Shown: positions 1 to 12,088, numbered from the stretch's first letter. The stretch is 64,000 nt of DNA from Vesta saturnalis (GCA_036346205.1 JARFJB010000935.1:1114501-1178500); one strand, 5' to 3'. Made by a program: numbers and translations. Notes: generated by a model not told the origin, from the letters alone.

Positions 1-826
1 TTTATAAAAAAATTAAATCCACTGATGGACCCAACCCGTCAACTCGTGTAACTTTCAGTGAAAACATGGTTTGTTTGTATAATTGATCACGGTTGATATT
101 ACTTCTTTTTGCTCGGTGCTGACTAAGTAGGCACGAATATTATCTTTCCAACGACCACACGTGAAAGTGACATATAACACACAGATTATCTACTGCGAAA
201 GTCACAAATATCACTCTAGAATTGAAAAGTAAAATATCACTCTAGCGTGGTATGTATGTCAACTAAATTTGTTCATCTTGATCTCAGAGTATTCCACACT
301 TTACCTAGCACTATCTAACCATTGTGCTGCATAATGTCATAAAACACAGATAAAATCACACTTTAAACTTAAAAACACCTAAAAATTATTTAATCAAAAT
401 TAGAATAAAATATTCCTACTCCATTAATTTTAATGTTTATAAATGCCAATGTACAAGATGCACAAATAACGGAGACTGTGAACATCTCTAAATTTTTTTT
501 TCTTTTTTCTTTGTATTCAATCAACAATAAAATTCTCAAATTAAAGCAATCAAAAAATACATTTACTTTTATTTTTGGAGATTGTGCATTATTTGTGGTC
601 GTGTGAAATGGGCTACTTTCCATACTAGTAATATAATACACTATTAGTTTTAGAACTAGTATTCCTTTGATCTTTCATTTCATTATAAGTGTGTTCGCTG
701 AATTTTATACAGAACTTATATAGAGTGTCTTATGTGAATAACCTAAAAAAGGTAAGTTATTAATAACGCAGTTTATTTTTAATTTTTATATTTTACATTA
801 ATATACTATTCTATACAGATACATCA
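1..826. other. AT-rich stretch without recognised gene
   Basis: I see no gene here. A short direct repeat (tatcactctag) occurs near 210 and again near 239. The end of the stretch carries a polypyrimidine-AG (ctattctatacag, to about 818) just before the PB1 start codon. This could be the acceptor of a 5'UTR intron of the piggyBac gene that follows. Confidence 0.5.
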
Positions 827-1938
827 ATGGATCCATATGAAAGAGAAATAGCTGGGCTTAGAGAAAATTTTGCACGAAACTGATACAGAGCAAAACGAGT
901 CTTTGAATGAAGATGTTGATGAACCTGAGGGTACCACTTCTACATCAGATAGACCACGATACTACTATAGTAAATGTGGTGCAAAACGTAGCAAGGAAGC
1001 TCCGACACTGAATGTAAGAACAAGGAGAAAATATATTGTTACTCATATTCCAGGAGTATTTGGACAGCTCCAACATGCAATGTAGCCACTACAATATCGG
1101 CAATATTTCTTTGCTGGAACCATAGACCTCACTGTTTCAGACACCATTTTAAAAAAGATTCGATGGTTGCAATCACAGAAAGAATGAGTATTCATTTATC
1201 TGGTTCTGGTCGCAACATCACGATGGACCGTTGGTTTACCGGGTATCCCATTGTAAGCAGACTGTTGCGGAAACACCGCCTCACAGTTGTTGATACTATT
1301 TCGTCCAATAAGCGAGAACTGCCCATTGAACTGACAAATATAAACAACAGACCAGTTCATTCTTCTATATTTGGTTTCAGTACCCCACATGACTGAAGTC
1401 AAAAAATGTATTACTTATTTCTTCCATGCATAGCGACTGTAAAATTGATGAGACTATTACTGATCTTTCCAAGTGAGAAATGTCAACGTTCTATAATTGG
1501 AGGAAAGGAGGTGTCGAGGTTGTAGATAGAATGACAACATCCTATAATGTGGCAAGAAACACTCGGCGTTGGCCAATGGTAATGTTTTATGCTCTACTGA
1601 ATGTGGCTGCTATAAACGCTTTCATTATCTATAAAGTAAACAACCCCAATGGCGATTTCACTAAAATTAGTCGACTCTTCTTAAAGAATTTACACATAGA
1701 ACTTGTGAAGGAAAGCATTGTTGAACAAACAAGCATCTTGGTAGATGTGTTCGTCAAGTGGTGAGTCGTCTTTTCGGTGTTTCACCACTGAGGATTTTCC
1801 TGACCCTCCCCTAATAAATGAGGACACTGTGAATATTGTAAAAAGAGGAAGACAAGGCATTTTTGCAAATTTTGCAAGCGTTGGCTTTTTATGGAACACA
1901 TTGTTGCATACTGTAGTGAATGTGGTGACAAAAAATGA
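827..1938 (+). pseudogene. piggyBac-like transposase remnant PB1, internally deleted
   Basis: A broken DDE transposase of the piggyBac superfamily (PGBD4-like, DDE_Tnp_1_7). An ATG at 827 opens a frame that soon stops. The next frame (870-1085) has the acidic N-terminus and the family signature NVRTRRKYIVTHIPG. The middle of the protein, with the first catalytic Asp, is missing. Homology resumes at 1163-1396 with NITMDRWFTGYPI, which holds the second catalytic Asp. It continues at 1480-1764 with GGVEVVDRMTTSYNVARNT, which holds the third. The C-terminal zinc ring is readable only in the frame of 1480 (about 1823-1938): CEYC, CKFC, EH, CSEC, then a stop. The segment about 1745-1830 fits a different frame, so there is at least one indel. 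No TTAA or terminal repeats could be placed. Not functional. Confidence 0.85.
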
Positions 1939-2518
1939 CTCAAGTTTATAGTGAGGTATATGAAAATGTAAACTTTCACGATTATCACACATAATAAATG
2001 ACTTATCTTTTATGGACTTTTTAATGGTGTATTTAAAATTATACAATCTAAACGTTTCGATAATACTTGCAGTTATCTTCGTTAGTAGTAGTATCTATAA
2101 AAATTGTTAAAGATGTTGAAAACAATTTTGTCAAAGTTGAAATATTAAAACATAAACATCAGCCTGCTATTAATATTTCAGTTTGAGAAACGTACAAAAC
2201 CAACTATAGAATTAAATTTTAGTAAAGACTAACTAAGTCATTAAAAATTAAATATTGTTAAACTGTCGCAAAGATGACAAATCCTCTAACGACGAAGGAT
2301 AACAGTGAAAAATGTCAGCCAAAAAACACATTTAACAAAATTTAATCAAGTTATGATGTAAGTGTAAGGTTGTGAAAAAGTTTGAAAATGGTAGAAGCAT
2401 TCACAAACTTGAACATGACATTAAATAAAATAATTCAGTTAAATCTAACAAAGAAATAGCTTTGTAAATAATTGCAAGTGTTATTAATAATGAAAAGCAT
2501 AATGCCGTTTTTTGTAAT
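1939..2518. other. Unassigned AT-rich spacer
   Basis: No gene was recognised. A short plus-strand reading near 2370-2420 (VVKKFENGRSIHKLEHDIK) faintly recalls the helix-turn-helix start of pogo/Tigger transposases. It is interrupted by stops and too short to call. Confidence 0.35.
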
Positions 2519-2717
2519 TTTTTAGTTTTAATTGCAATTCAAACTACTTATGTTAAGTTATAGCGCTGTGGTAATTTAACATATAATTGGTAAAGCATTT
2601 TCTTCATGGTCCAGGAAAAACAGCAAAAACCTAGACATACCAAAAGTCAAAATTGAAATCAAAATCAAGACGTATCGTTATACCCTTTTTTAATAATAAT
2701 AAGATGCCAAAACCTAT
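2519..2717 (+). repeat. Left arm of inverted repeat flanking Penelope-like fragment
   Basis: About 200 bp that reappears in reverse complement at about 3070-3258 with modest divergence. Shared blocks include aacctagacataccaaaagt here and the reverse complement of acttttggtacgtctaggtt near 3128-3147. The arm ends where the last codons of the GIY-YIG reading frame begin on the other side. Terminal repeats in inverted orientation are known for Penelope-like elements. Confidence 0.75.
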
Positions 2718-2762
2718 TTTTAAACCAACAAGAAAAATTAAACAACATTTAAGATCACCTAA

Positions 2763-3113
2763 GGGCATTCAACCCATTGTCATCTTCCAGAGTGTCTAAG
2801 TTATCTTGTTAACAAAGTATACATTGGAACCACAAAACGTAGCTTTGATACAAGACGTAAAGAACATATGAGATTTTGTAGATTCGGTCAACCAGAGAAC
2901 TCTGTAGTGGTGGACCATGCCTTAAACAGTCTAAGTCATGACATTCAATTTGACAATATGAAAATATTGCCAAGACAAACACATTATTAGGTTCGTTTAC
3001 AACGGGAAGCTATTGAGATATATAAACACCCTAATAATATTAATAGACAAGAAGAAAATCTCCGTTTGAACAGGTTTTGGTGTATTATAATTAAAAAAAG
3101 GCATAACGCTTGA
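2763..3113 (+). pseudogene. Penelope-like element, GIY-YIG endonuclease C-terminal fragment
   Basis: Frame 3 reads as the C-terminal endonuclease of a Penelope-like retroelement. VYIGTTKRSFDTRRKEH sits at about 2817-2867 and is followed by FGQPENSVVVDHALN, IQFDNMKIL and REAIEIYKHPNNINR. These match the YIG strand, the Arg/His helix and the downstream Glu motif of the GIY-YIG nuclease in this family. The nuclease nicks the target DNA for target-primed reverse transcription. One in-frame stop (TAG at 2988-2990) falls where the family usually has an aromatic residue. The reading ends at TGA 3111-3113. The GIY strand and the reverse transcriptase are absent, so this is a 5'-truncated 3' end. Confidence 0.85.
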
Positions 3114-3258
3114 TTTTGATTTGATTTTGACTTTTGGTACGTCTAGGTTTACTGCTGTTTTTTCTAGACCTTCAAGCAAATGTTTTACTAATTATATATT
3201 AAATTACTACAACACTATAATTTAACATAGGTAGTTGAAATTAAGATTAAAATTAAAT
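3070..3258 (-). repeat. Right arm of Penelope-associated inverted repeat
   Basis: Reverse complement of the segment at about 2519-2717, and it includes the last codons of the GIY-YIG frame. The minus-strand open frame of 60 codons at 2997-3179 is only a shadow of this repeat. Confidence 0.75.
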
Positions 3259-3269
3259 TATGTGAATGC

Positions 3270-3410
3270 TAGTGCATTACAGGACTTCCTTGCAAAATAC
3301 TAAAAGATATATGGGGTAGTTTTATACCTTTGAAATAGTCAGCTGTTTTAGAAATATTTAATAAAAACCAAAGCTGACCCTAATTACCCCCCCCCCCTCC
3401 CCCACCCCCT
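3270..3410 (+). repeat. 3' tail of dispersed repeat A (copy 3), ending in poly-C
   Basis: The stretch ends with cagctgttttagaaatattt, an AAAACCAAA block and a C-rich run (3388-3412). The same order occurs at 11515-11570 and 37490-37570. Only the terminal part of the family is present here. Confidence 0.55.
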
Positions 3411-4390
3411 CCGAGACATCCAGACATCATGGCCGATTTTGGCGAAACTTGGCCAAAAGTTGCAAAATGAGATAATGAGTCGATTTAGCGATAGTGAAAA
3501 AAAAAGTCGATTGCATAACCTTCTATACATACATATATGTATATGTAGGTTGAAAGTTAAAGATAGATATCTCGCTTATATTTCAAGATAACTATGGGCT
3601 GTTTCATAACATTTTAAAGCAAATTTCGCTCCATTTCAGGTAAAGTAAGAGTATCTGTATGTTATACCAGCAATATGTGGAATGTTTTCAATTTCCGGAA
3701 AAATCGGAAGTGGTGTTTTCAACACGCTAAAATTATTTTATCAGCGCAAATGAACAAAGTTTATTTCCAAAATCCCAAGTCTGTAACCAAAATATTTAGA
3801 AAGTTATAACAATATCAATATTAAATATTAGAACATTCATATCTCCTATTCTAGAAGCTTTAGAAGAAGCAGGTTAGTTGCATTCATAAGAGTGGCTGGT
3901 TGCATAGAAAATATAAAAAACAAAAGAAAAATTCTTGGAGAGAATTTTGAATAAATCAATTTCGAATAATTGCTTAAGTCTGGCCCCTTAAATGAAGGCA
4001 AAGTTATACCACAATTTATTACGTAAAGAAATCTCTTGAAAGACCTTTATTTAACTACGCGTACTGTTTACAATTATTTTATATCTTGAACGGTACCGGA
4101 AATATATATTTCTACAAAAAAAATCTGTATGTGACTGTAACTGCGGCCATATTAAAATTGGAAAGTTTTAAAAAATTGCAACAAATTTGATGTCATGCGG
4201 GTTATCGATAACCTGTATTTCAATCTTCTATGTTAAAATTTGAAAATTTGCCCACAAAATAACACCCTTATTTTCAACCCCTGTATACCTATTGCGTTTA
4301 AAAGCTTGTTTTGTAGACATAATTGTCTCGTAAGCCTTCATTCAAAATTTAATCAAAATCGCTCGTATAGTTTCGGCCGGCGAGTGACCA
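3411..4390. other. Non-coding repeat-like sequence
   Basis: No open frame of note. The text resembles untranslated ends of insect retroelements, including a stretch near 4345-4390 (tcaaaatcgctcgtatagtt) of a type often seen before CA-rich tails. No family could be assigned. Confidence 0.3.
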
Positions 4391-4393
4391 CAG

Positions 4394-4430
4394 ACACACA
4401 CACACACACACACACGCGAGCGCGCACGCG
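4394..4430 (+). repeat. (CA)n then (CG/GC)-rich microsatellite
   Basis: An uninterrupted ACAC run is followed by cgcgagcgcgcacgcgc. It sits immediately before a perfect hairpin (4432-4476). Confidence 0.95.
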
Positions 4431-4431
4431 C

Positions 4432-4476
4432 ATTCCATAAGACTCAACGTATACTATACGTTGAGTCTTATGGAAT
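4432..4476. repeat. Perfect 21-bp inverted repeat with 3-nt loop
   Basis: The 21 bases at 4432-4452 are exactly complementary to 4456-4476, with loop act. No mismatch is visible, which is striking in a region where everything else is diverged. Confidence 0.95.
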
Positions 4477-4479
4477 TTG

Positions 4480-6590
4480 TTCATTTTGTAACAGTTCAGC
4501 CGCTTTGGGGAAAAGTGGCATTTAATTAATTCATTTTTAACCAACAAAATGAGGGGAGCTAATCCTGAAACCACGTGCGCCTTTGTATTAAACGACGCAT
4601 TCATCTTTAAGTTACTTTTGTTTAGTTTCCATCTAGCCATCTCGCTGCGACGCTAAATGATTTATCCCAATTCAATTATTAAATTTCTATATTTTACTCC
4701 TTTATTTTTAAATTACTAAAGCACTAGAAATGTGAGTGGTCCATTATTAATATATACACATATTTTTCATTGATTATGCAACGATGTCGCAAGACTCTCC
4801 GATGTGAACTAATTTTTTGTTACTTATTATACTATTACTTATTTCGGGAGTTGTGTCCTGAAATCTGTTAAGTGGGTATTTGCAAAGCTTCATGTTTAGT
4901 TCGGCTAATAAAAATAATACAAATTTTTCTTGAACTTCTGTTATTTCTTTGTTTTATGTGTGTTATTGTTTCGCATGCCTAATTAGCCTATTTTATTTCA
5001 GGTCAGCGATTTTTCTCTTACTGGTATTGAAGCCGTCATCATAACTGTGCTTTTGTCCTCTTCTTGTCTTGCAGGCTTGGTAAGCAAAAGAAGTTGTTAT
5101 TTTGTGCACATGGTAGCTATAGTAAAGCCATATTAAAAGGACTAAAATCTGAATATAAGATGTGTTAACTACGTTTGTGGGTGATTTTAGTAAGGTGATA
5201 AAGAAAAGAATTATTTTTTTGACTAAATTGAACAGTATATAAGGATAGTTACAATTGAATTAAATGAAGAAAGCATTCTACTACCGGTAAGTTTTCTTTA
5301 GGGATTAATATTTAGTTAAACCAGTTTGACCTATTTTTTTGACTACTTAAAAAAAACAAAATTTATCTATCTAATTCAAATTCGTTTGTAAGATTACAAT
5401 AACATTAAAAGATTTTATTTTCAATAAAAGTATTGAAATTGTGAAATTGCGTTTTATTAGAGCAACCCGGTTGGTTAGGCAAATATATACTAAAATTAAA
5501 TTGAACAGGTTGTAAAGTGAAACAGGTTTATCATTAACTCCTTTTCAATGGAACGTAGTTTCTTGAAATTCTATTGCTTTAAATATAATGTAAATTATAT
5601 ATTCCAAATAACTAAGTTTTGTGGTCTTCTAAAAATCAATTCCATGCCAAAAGACAATAGACATTTTCTCGGAATAATTGGCAAATAAAATTGACCATTA
5701 TGAATAAAGCAACAAACAGGAAATAAAATAAGTGTTAAGTACATACAAGACGAGGATCAAAATGTATGTTTTCGGTATTTCGTGTGAATGTGTGTAACAA
5801 TTCGGGTAAGAAGGAAACGTTTTGGAGACAACTCTGGGATTTTGCATAAGATAGTAAGGGGTTGGAGCCGTATGGTTCCCACCTATTTCCCGGTAAAGAA
5901 TAATGTTTTGAGTCGTATGGTTTTGAACAAAAACTTAGGAAGGGAAAAGATCTGCCCTATGTTAGTTGACCAACGCTTGCAGCGAATGAACAAAAAAATA
6001 CGGTTCGAGAATCTACTAGTTTGTTTCTAGGCTTTGACACCTGAACGCATGTGAATTTGTATTGGTGGTGTAACTGAATTGCGGTATATTTGGTGTATCA
6101 GGTTAACGGTCAGGTCTGTTGAACCGGAAAAGGGTGTCGTGAAACATCGACGGACAAGTTCAAGTTCTAGTTCAACAAGGTCTATTAAAATCTTATAGTA
6201 CTTTTTAACAATATATAGACATATGGATACAATACGTATTACAAAGATATTATACAATGAAATGAGCAATAATGTACTGAATAGTGTTGGTCGTGCGCTG
6301 CTCAAGACTCTTCGTCCTCCTCAGCGCGTAGAGTGTCGTGTTGTTGGGTTCCATAGTTGCCTGTTGGTATCGAGAAGTTGAGATTTGTGGTTATCAAAAA
6401 ATAGGAGTGTTGTAGTGGTGATATTATTGTTGGTGGAAATGTTGTGTGGAGTGTGCTTTTGTCTTTTGGTTCTGGTTGATGCTGCTGATGCTTTGCGTAT
6501 CTGAAATAAATAGAAACATCTGTTAGATATGTGTGAATACACTGTCGGTGTTAACTGAACAGGAATTTAAATAAAGTGTCGAAACTGTAT
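4480..6590. other. Unassigned spacer
   Basis: No gene was recognised. Open frames at 5788-6030 (+), 6027-6305 (-) and 6321-6542 (-) show no motif I can name. The last two lie 3' of the LINE ORF1 on the same strand and could be decayed LINE sequence. This is not supported by any recognisable residue pattern. Confidence 0.35.
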
Positions 6591-6592
6591 AC

Positions 6593-7967
6593 TTAACCTA
6601 GGGTACCAATCTCCGCTCCGGACCTTTGTATAATTAAAAGAGTCACCAGCTCTGAACCATGAGTGAGGATAACTCCCCACAGGTGCATCGCAGTTTTCGC
6701 TTGAACGAGCTCCGCGGTTACCTTCCGGATGATAGGTAGGGCCCTCTCCAAGTTGATACTTGCGATGGTCAATATGGAGCCAAACCCTAAGGCGGGTTGC
6801 GAAAGCGGGGTAACCACAGCGGCGGGAGCCGCTCTCGGTACTTCCGCCTTCTCAACTTTCCACGCCGTCGGGTTGAAGAAAGCCCTGCAGTCCGTCGCTT
6901 TTGTCCTTTTGTCTTTTTCCGCCGTGGAGACCGAAGGAACTTCGGGCAGCCCCTGTAGCTAGAGGGATGGTCGCCGCCGCAGTTAACGTACTTAGCCCGG
7001 TCTGTTAGGGGTTTCGTGCATTAAATGGAGTGAATGCACGGATCTCCAGCGCACTTTACACATCGTGCTGCCGCCCTGCAGTGACGCTGTGCGTGACGGA
7101 AACCCTGACACCGGCGACACTGCCTGATGCCGGATTTCCACCGCATATCTTCTACAGTCACGCGGAGGCAAGCGAGGTACTCTACTTCCGGATCTTCTTG
7201 TTCTCTGCCTCGGTCGACAGGTCCACCGTTACGAGGGGGAACGAGCATTTTCGCTGCTTCATTACGAAAACAGAAAGTACTTCAATATTTTGTATTCTTA
7301 TTTCTAAACTAACGTCGACTTTGGATAGTTCACGAGCACGCCACGTATCACTACGTTAGCTAATATTTCGCTCTTTACTCGATAGGAGCGGTATGGAGTA
7401 CCTATCCATATACCTCATCAGCCTGTCTCTCTATCCTGTAGTGAGACAGGCTGGATCCGGATTCGCTCGCTGTAGGCCTTGGCTCTCGTGAAGGTGATGC
7501 GTTGTCGGTCTAGTTCTCGAGAGAAAGCGACCCAATTCTCCTTCTGATGAAGGATTACCAGCGGAACTTTCTCCCTGATGTCCTCTCGTGTCATTGTTCG
7601 CTGTTCATTAATTCTTCTAGGACCTGGAACCCGTTGTCGGTGGGCGGTGACGTAGGCGGGAGAACCTTCGGTGTGTTCGGATTTTTCTTCTGCGTCTTCT
7701 CGCTGAATCGGCACGGGGGAGGTGACGGACGTCGATGGAGCTGTTTCTGGAGCCTCCTCTAGCGGGACGACTTCTGCTGTCGGCATCTTCATGGGTTCCT
7801 CTTCTGCTGTTTCTGTCGTGTTGGTGATGGTGGGATACTTGGCTTGAAACCAAACCAGGTCGGTTCGTCGGTACTCGGTGTCCCACCGATGTCTCCGAAG
7901 TCCACCCAAACGTCGTTGGCGAACTCTTCACACAATCTGCGCGACATCGTGATAACAACGCGGACAT
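6593..7967 (-). pseudogene. Jockey-like non-LTR retrotransposon ORF1 (gag-like), degraded
   Basis: Read on the minus strand this is a LINE ORF1. The N-terminal half (7909-7418) is acidic/Pro-rich and leads into VPLVILHQKENW, ITFTRAKAYSERIRIQP and then YRVKSEILANVVIRG (near 7370). That is the RRM-like/PRE_C2HC region preceding the knuckles in Jockey-clade ORF1 proteins. Zinc knuckles follow at about 7140-7040: CRRCQGFRHAQRHC and CVKC. The C-terminus (to 6593) has PRAAPAAVVTPL. ORF1 proteins bind LINE RNA. Stops and frame changes occur near 7417 and 7290, and the second knuckle is incomplete. No ORF2 (endonuclease/RT) follows within the next kilobase, so the element is truncated or deleted. The local base composition is visibly more GC-rich than its surroundings. 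Confidence 0.75.
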
Positions 7968-8094
7968 GTTGCTCTTTTTGTAAAATTTATAACTAGCCTA
8001 CGTTAAACTACCTATATTACTCGATTGGATCCCAACTTTGGGATGGTAACGGACAAAAAATTAAAAGGAAAAGGCAACGTATCTCATTCCCTCC

Positions 8095-8387
8095 CCAAAG
8101 GGTGGGGGGTGGACTGCTTGAGATTTCCAAGCTCCTTCAGTCACAATTATAGATTCCCAGCATACATACATACATTACGTAGTTAGGGTTCTGAGGGGAA
8201 AATACTACCCCAACATTCACCTGAATAGCCGCACATGGTGTGCGTGTACACAGTGACCATGCCGCTACATGTATATGGGGAAAACCCCCTGAAAAACTCA
8301 TATAGGGTGGACGATAACGGAATCAAAACCATTACCTCTCGAATGCTAAGCAGATCGTGTTACCACTACTGTTCTAGCTCGGTATAC
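8095..8387 (-). repeat. tRNA-derived SINE, copy 1
   Basis: In reverse complement from about 8387 this begins gagctagaacagtagtggt (A-box region) and has a degraded B box, GGTTTTGATTCCG, about 45 bases later. A body follows that matches copy 2 at 36412-36737 (both include tcagggag/gggg blocks, cggctattcag and ccctaact). Together these features identify an RNA-polymerase-III SINE. The B box here is more decayed than in copy 2. Confidence 0.75.
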
Positions 8388-8393
8388 AAAATC

Positions 8394-8865
8394 AAGGTCA
8401 TGTTTCCTTTGATTATCGTGGTGTTGTGCATTATGAGTTCCTTCCGCCGCCGGATCAAACTGTCAACAAGAAATATTATTTCATTGTTATTATGCGTCGA
8501 TTGCGTGAAGGTATTTACAAAAAAAGGCCGGATTTATGGGAAGACGACTCTTTGTTTTTGGACCACGATTATGCGCTGGTTCTTCGTGATTTTTTCATCA
8601 AAGCTCCATTCATATCGTTCCACAACCACCATATTTTCCTAATTTCGCACAGTGTGACTTCTGTATATTCCATAAACTAGAGGCCACTCCGGTGGTAACG
8701 TTTCGAGGCGATTGAACACATCAAACGTGATCGCTACGCGTTCTGAGGGCCACACCGCAAGATGACTATTTTTCGTATTTCGAGGATTGGAAAAAACGTT
8801 GGCATAAGAGCATTGTGTCCGAAGGTGATCACTTTGAAGGCGATGAATTGGATTTGGAAGGATAA
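8394..8865 (+). pseudogene. mariner transposase C-terminal remnant
   Basis: The translation FDYRGVVHYEFLPPPDQTVN, then MRRLREGIYKKRPDLW and DHDYALV, is the typical core of a mariner (DD34D) transposase. DHDYA corresponds to the second catalytic Asp region (usually HHDNAPAH). The stretch between the second and third Asp is damaged. The C-terminus FEDWKKRWHKSIVSEGDHFE is readable in another frame and ends at TAA 8863-8865. It abuts the SINE directly. Non-functional. Confidence 0.85.
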
Positions 8866-8869
8866 ATAA

Positions 8870-10430
8870 AGATTTTTTGAAATAAATGCAGTCACTCTAT
8901 TTTTTGGACTGGACTGTATTAAGTAAATCTACCATTTTATAACAGGTAGCTTTGTCTTTCGTACCTTATTCATTGATTATATAGAAATGTGAAACGCACA
9001 TCGCATTTGTTTGTAGTTATTTTTAAGAATTCTATATATACAAGAAAAACCAAAGATTACGCTAGCATTTTAATAGTGCCTTGCCTGTTTATAAATTTTG
9101 TCAACGCGTCTATCTAAGTTGGAAGATAACTAAAGAATTACCATTTGGTTACGTATGTATTGCCCAAAATCATCCAATGTATGTAAGTTAGGTGTCCCAA
9201 CAATATCTATGTTGTTGTACCAACATTAGGTATTGTTTGAGACTAATTTTTGACGATTTTAAAGCACACCAATAAACGCTAGCAGTCTCCGGAGAAAGTG
9301 TTGAATCTCTTTAACTGGCCTGTAGGTGAAGAATGGAGAAGACATGCAATGCTTGACTGATTTAGTTAGATCTTAATGTCGGACATGCTGAGTACTAAGA
9401 ATCTAAAGTAAATGCAAAAGTAAAATTAAAAAACCAACATATTTAAGAGTTTTTAATGTGGAATGTAGTACTAGCACAGCTATGTAGCTGCCAGACGTTC
9501 TTGTATCGACACTATTATTTTGTTGTGAGATTTAGCATTAGATTTCTTAAGTTATGGTCGTATATATAAAAGACAACATATAATTTTTATAATCCTGGAA
9601 TCCATTTCGCTAAAGTGAAGCAACATTCAATACATCACATACAATAAATTGGACTAAACTAAATCAGCAAAAAAGTAAAAAATAAATAAAATGTTCTATA
9701 CAGCGAATTATTTAATACGTAGAGCTTTGTTCGCAATAATTACACTTTCACGCCATTTGCATAAAACTGAATTAAATTTATAATAAAATTACATCAGTCC
9801 CATTAATATCCTGTCAAATGTAGTAACTGGTTATTAAATTAATTAGTATGGCTTTGAAATTCGCTTAATATTTACATTGTATTTCAATAATTACACGAGA
9901 TATTAAAAATTTAGATTGGATGACAACTTAAACAAACTTTTGATTGTTAAAATAAAAAGTTGGGATCGTAGTATTACGAAATGAGAGTAATTTTTCGAAT
10001 TTTAAATTGTTCTTTTATAGCAGAAGTGGAAATGTATGTTGCTGTCAGAAACTAAATTGATGACATATTTATTTGTGAAAATGTACGTCAGTTAAAACAG
10101 TAATTTATCACACTCTTATAATCATCCATTTTATTATAAAACTCACGAATATATAAATATATATAGTGCTTTTATTCTAGTTTCGAGGATTCGTTAAAAC
10201 TTATGTACTTATGTACGATTTTTAAAACAAGTCAATTCAATGACTGTTAAATCAACAAACTCACATGTACATGACAAGCCAACACGTCACAAAGTACAGA
10301 TTACGTTTAATTTTAATATTTAATTATTTTATCTGTTCCCATGTCTCAACATTTGTCTTCGATTTTGTCTCATAATTCTTAAGCTTCGGACTTATTGCTC
10401 CTTGTAAAAGATTTGGTTAACTACCTTATT
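8870..10430. other. Unassigned AT-rich spacer
   Basis: I see no gene, no repeated block shared with the rest of the window and no long inverted repeat in this stretch. Confidence 0.5.
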
Positions 10431-10437
10431 GTTGTGT

Positions 10438-10512
10438 AAAGGTTAGACCGGGATATGAACCCACCCTTATTAGCATTTTTGAAAAACCGTTCCACCAAAC
10501 CACGAGCTCTGC
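10438..10512 (-). repeat. tRNA-like (SINE head) fragment
   Basis: The reverse complement contains GTGGTTTGGTGGAACGG and, about 30 bases later, GGGTTCATATCCCGG. That is close to a pol III B box (GGTTCRANTCC) with the right spacing from an A-box-like segment. No cloverleaf with good acceptor pairing could be drawn, so it is a SINE or tRNA relic rather than a tRNA gene. Confidence 0.45.
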
Positions 10513-10811
10513 ATTTTTTTGTTGGAAGAAAATATACCTTATCTTGCTTATATTGCATTTTTCCTTGTTATATCTGTCAGTTTTAAAAATAAATATCTCG
10601 ATGTTTATATTTTTACAGAAAGAACTGCAGCTGATGGTTGCCAAGCCAACTATGATTCCCATTTAAAAAAATGCAAATTTATATTATTACTCAAAAACTC
10701 CACCCCCTAGAAAAATTCTAAGCACGCCACTGAATTCGGCTCTTCTCAATATATAAGTACCGTTGACGAAATATATCCATATAATAGTATTAAGCGTGAT
10801 ACAAGACCTTG

Positions 10812-11567
10812 CAGATATCTGGTGTGGAACACCATGCGATCTTCCAACCTACAAAATGGAATTTAAAGGAAATGATATAATTTTAATAACAATTTCTTTA
10901 AGATAATTAAGCAACCCCTTTTGTAAAAAGTTCATTACCAAAATAGGCATCATTGTAAAAACAACTATAATCTATGTCAAACAGACGTTTAAAGCTTTCC
11001 AGAAAGAGGTTAACAGACATCTAGACGCTAACTTGAAAATTCAGAACTGAAATACTTTTAATTATATTTTTTTTAGGATAACACTGCAACCTCTTTTAAT
11101 ACGTTCATAGCAAGAACAATAATCTATGTCAGAGTGACGTTTAAAACTTCATGTCAGATAGATGTTAATAGACATAAATACATGTTAACTTAAAAAAAAT
11201 TCAAAAGCCGAATGATTCCATAAGATATCAATAATACAGTTTAAGCATTTTCATTTATATTTAATTAATTTTTATGATTACCTTGCATTATCTTAAAAAG
11301 CTTTACGAAGAAAAGTTATGTAAAGCTAAATTTTCTTTAAAAAATGTCTACATTTTTTCTTATAAAATCGTTGTTAAAGTCGTTGTTAAGAAATTTAACA
11401 CTTAAGTTCTACCTCTTTTTGCCGCTAAATTACGCGCCGTATCAAAAAATTACGTATAACATAATTAATCGACATATTTAAGGTCTATATCTAGGTATTT
11501 TTATATCTTCTTAATATGTAGCTGTTTTAGAATTATTTAATGAAAACCAAAAACACTCTCTAATAAC
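10812..11567 (+). repeat. Dispersed repeat A, copy 1 (with internal tandem duplication)
   Basis: Shares a long series of blocks in the same order with 37070-37560. These include tggtgtggaacaccatgcg, cgtttaaaacttcatgtcag, gaaaagttatgtaaa, aaattttctttaa and gtatcaaaaaattac. It carries an internal imperfect duplication of about 160 bp: ataatctatgtca...gacgtttaaa...agatgttaa...gacat occurs at about 10968 and again at 11128. It has no coding capacity, and the family was not identified. Confidence 0.75.
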
Positions 11568-11862
11568 CCCTTGAGGCAAAAGGGACATATTTGTCCTACA
11601 ACTTTATCAGCTGATATCTTTGTCAATTACCTGAGATGATTTGTTTTGATTGTTATTTAATGAGTCCTCTTATATTTGTCTTTTGTTTTGGTAGTTCATT
11701 TGCTCAATTCTGATTTCAGTTAGTCTGCTTTAGGAGTAACATCGAGTCCATGCTGTCTGATCAGTGATTTTCAGTTGATTATAATTTTTAAAGTATAATC
11801 GATTTTTGTAATATTTTGAAGATATTGTACTGACTGGTAATAGTCGAGTCAAAATAGGTGGT

Positions 11863-12088
11863 TGAGGTAGAAAAAATTAGTAACAAAGTGATCTCTGCGG
11901 GAATGAGTACTCAATAGGGTCCTTATCAATCCCTCAAAAGTCGCCCTTCGTCGCATTGGTGGAACTTGAAAAACAATGGCCGCCATCTTGAATTTTTTTG
12001 AATTTATTGAATATCTCGTAAAGTATGCATTTTATGAAAAAAACTGAAGAGATCATTTTTATAGAGAATCAAAATTAACCTATAATGG
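11863..12088 (+). repeat. Left long inverted repeat of the XPG-nuclease element
   Basis: Matches the reverse complement of 17231-17454 across its length with scattered substitutions. Shared runs include tgaggtagaaaaaattagta, gcattggtggaactt, tttgaatttattgaatatct and tttttatagagaatcaaaa. Similarity may continue weakly inward to about 12150. Confidence 0.9.

Noticed and set aside
2370..2420. Peptide VVKKFENGRSIHKLEHDIK, possible pogo/Tigger start
   Set aside because: Too short and interrupted by stops, with no DDE region nearby.
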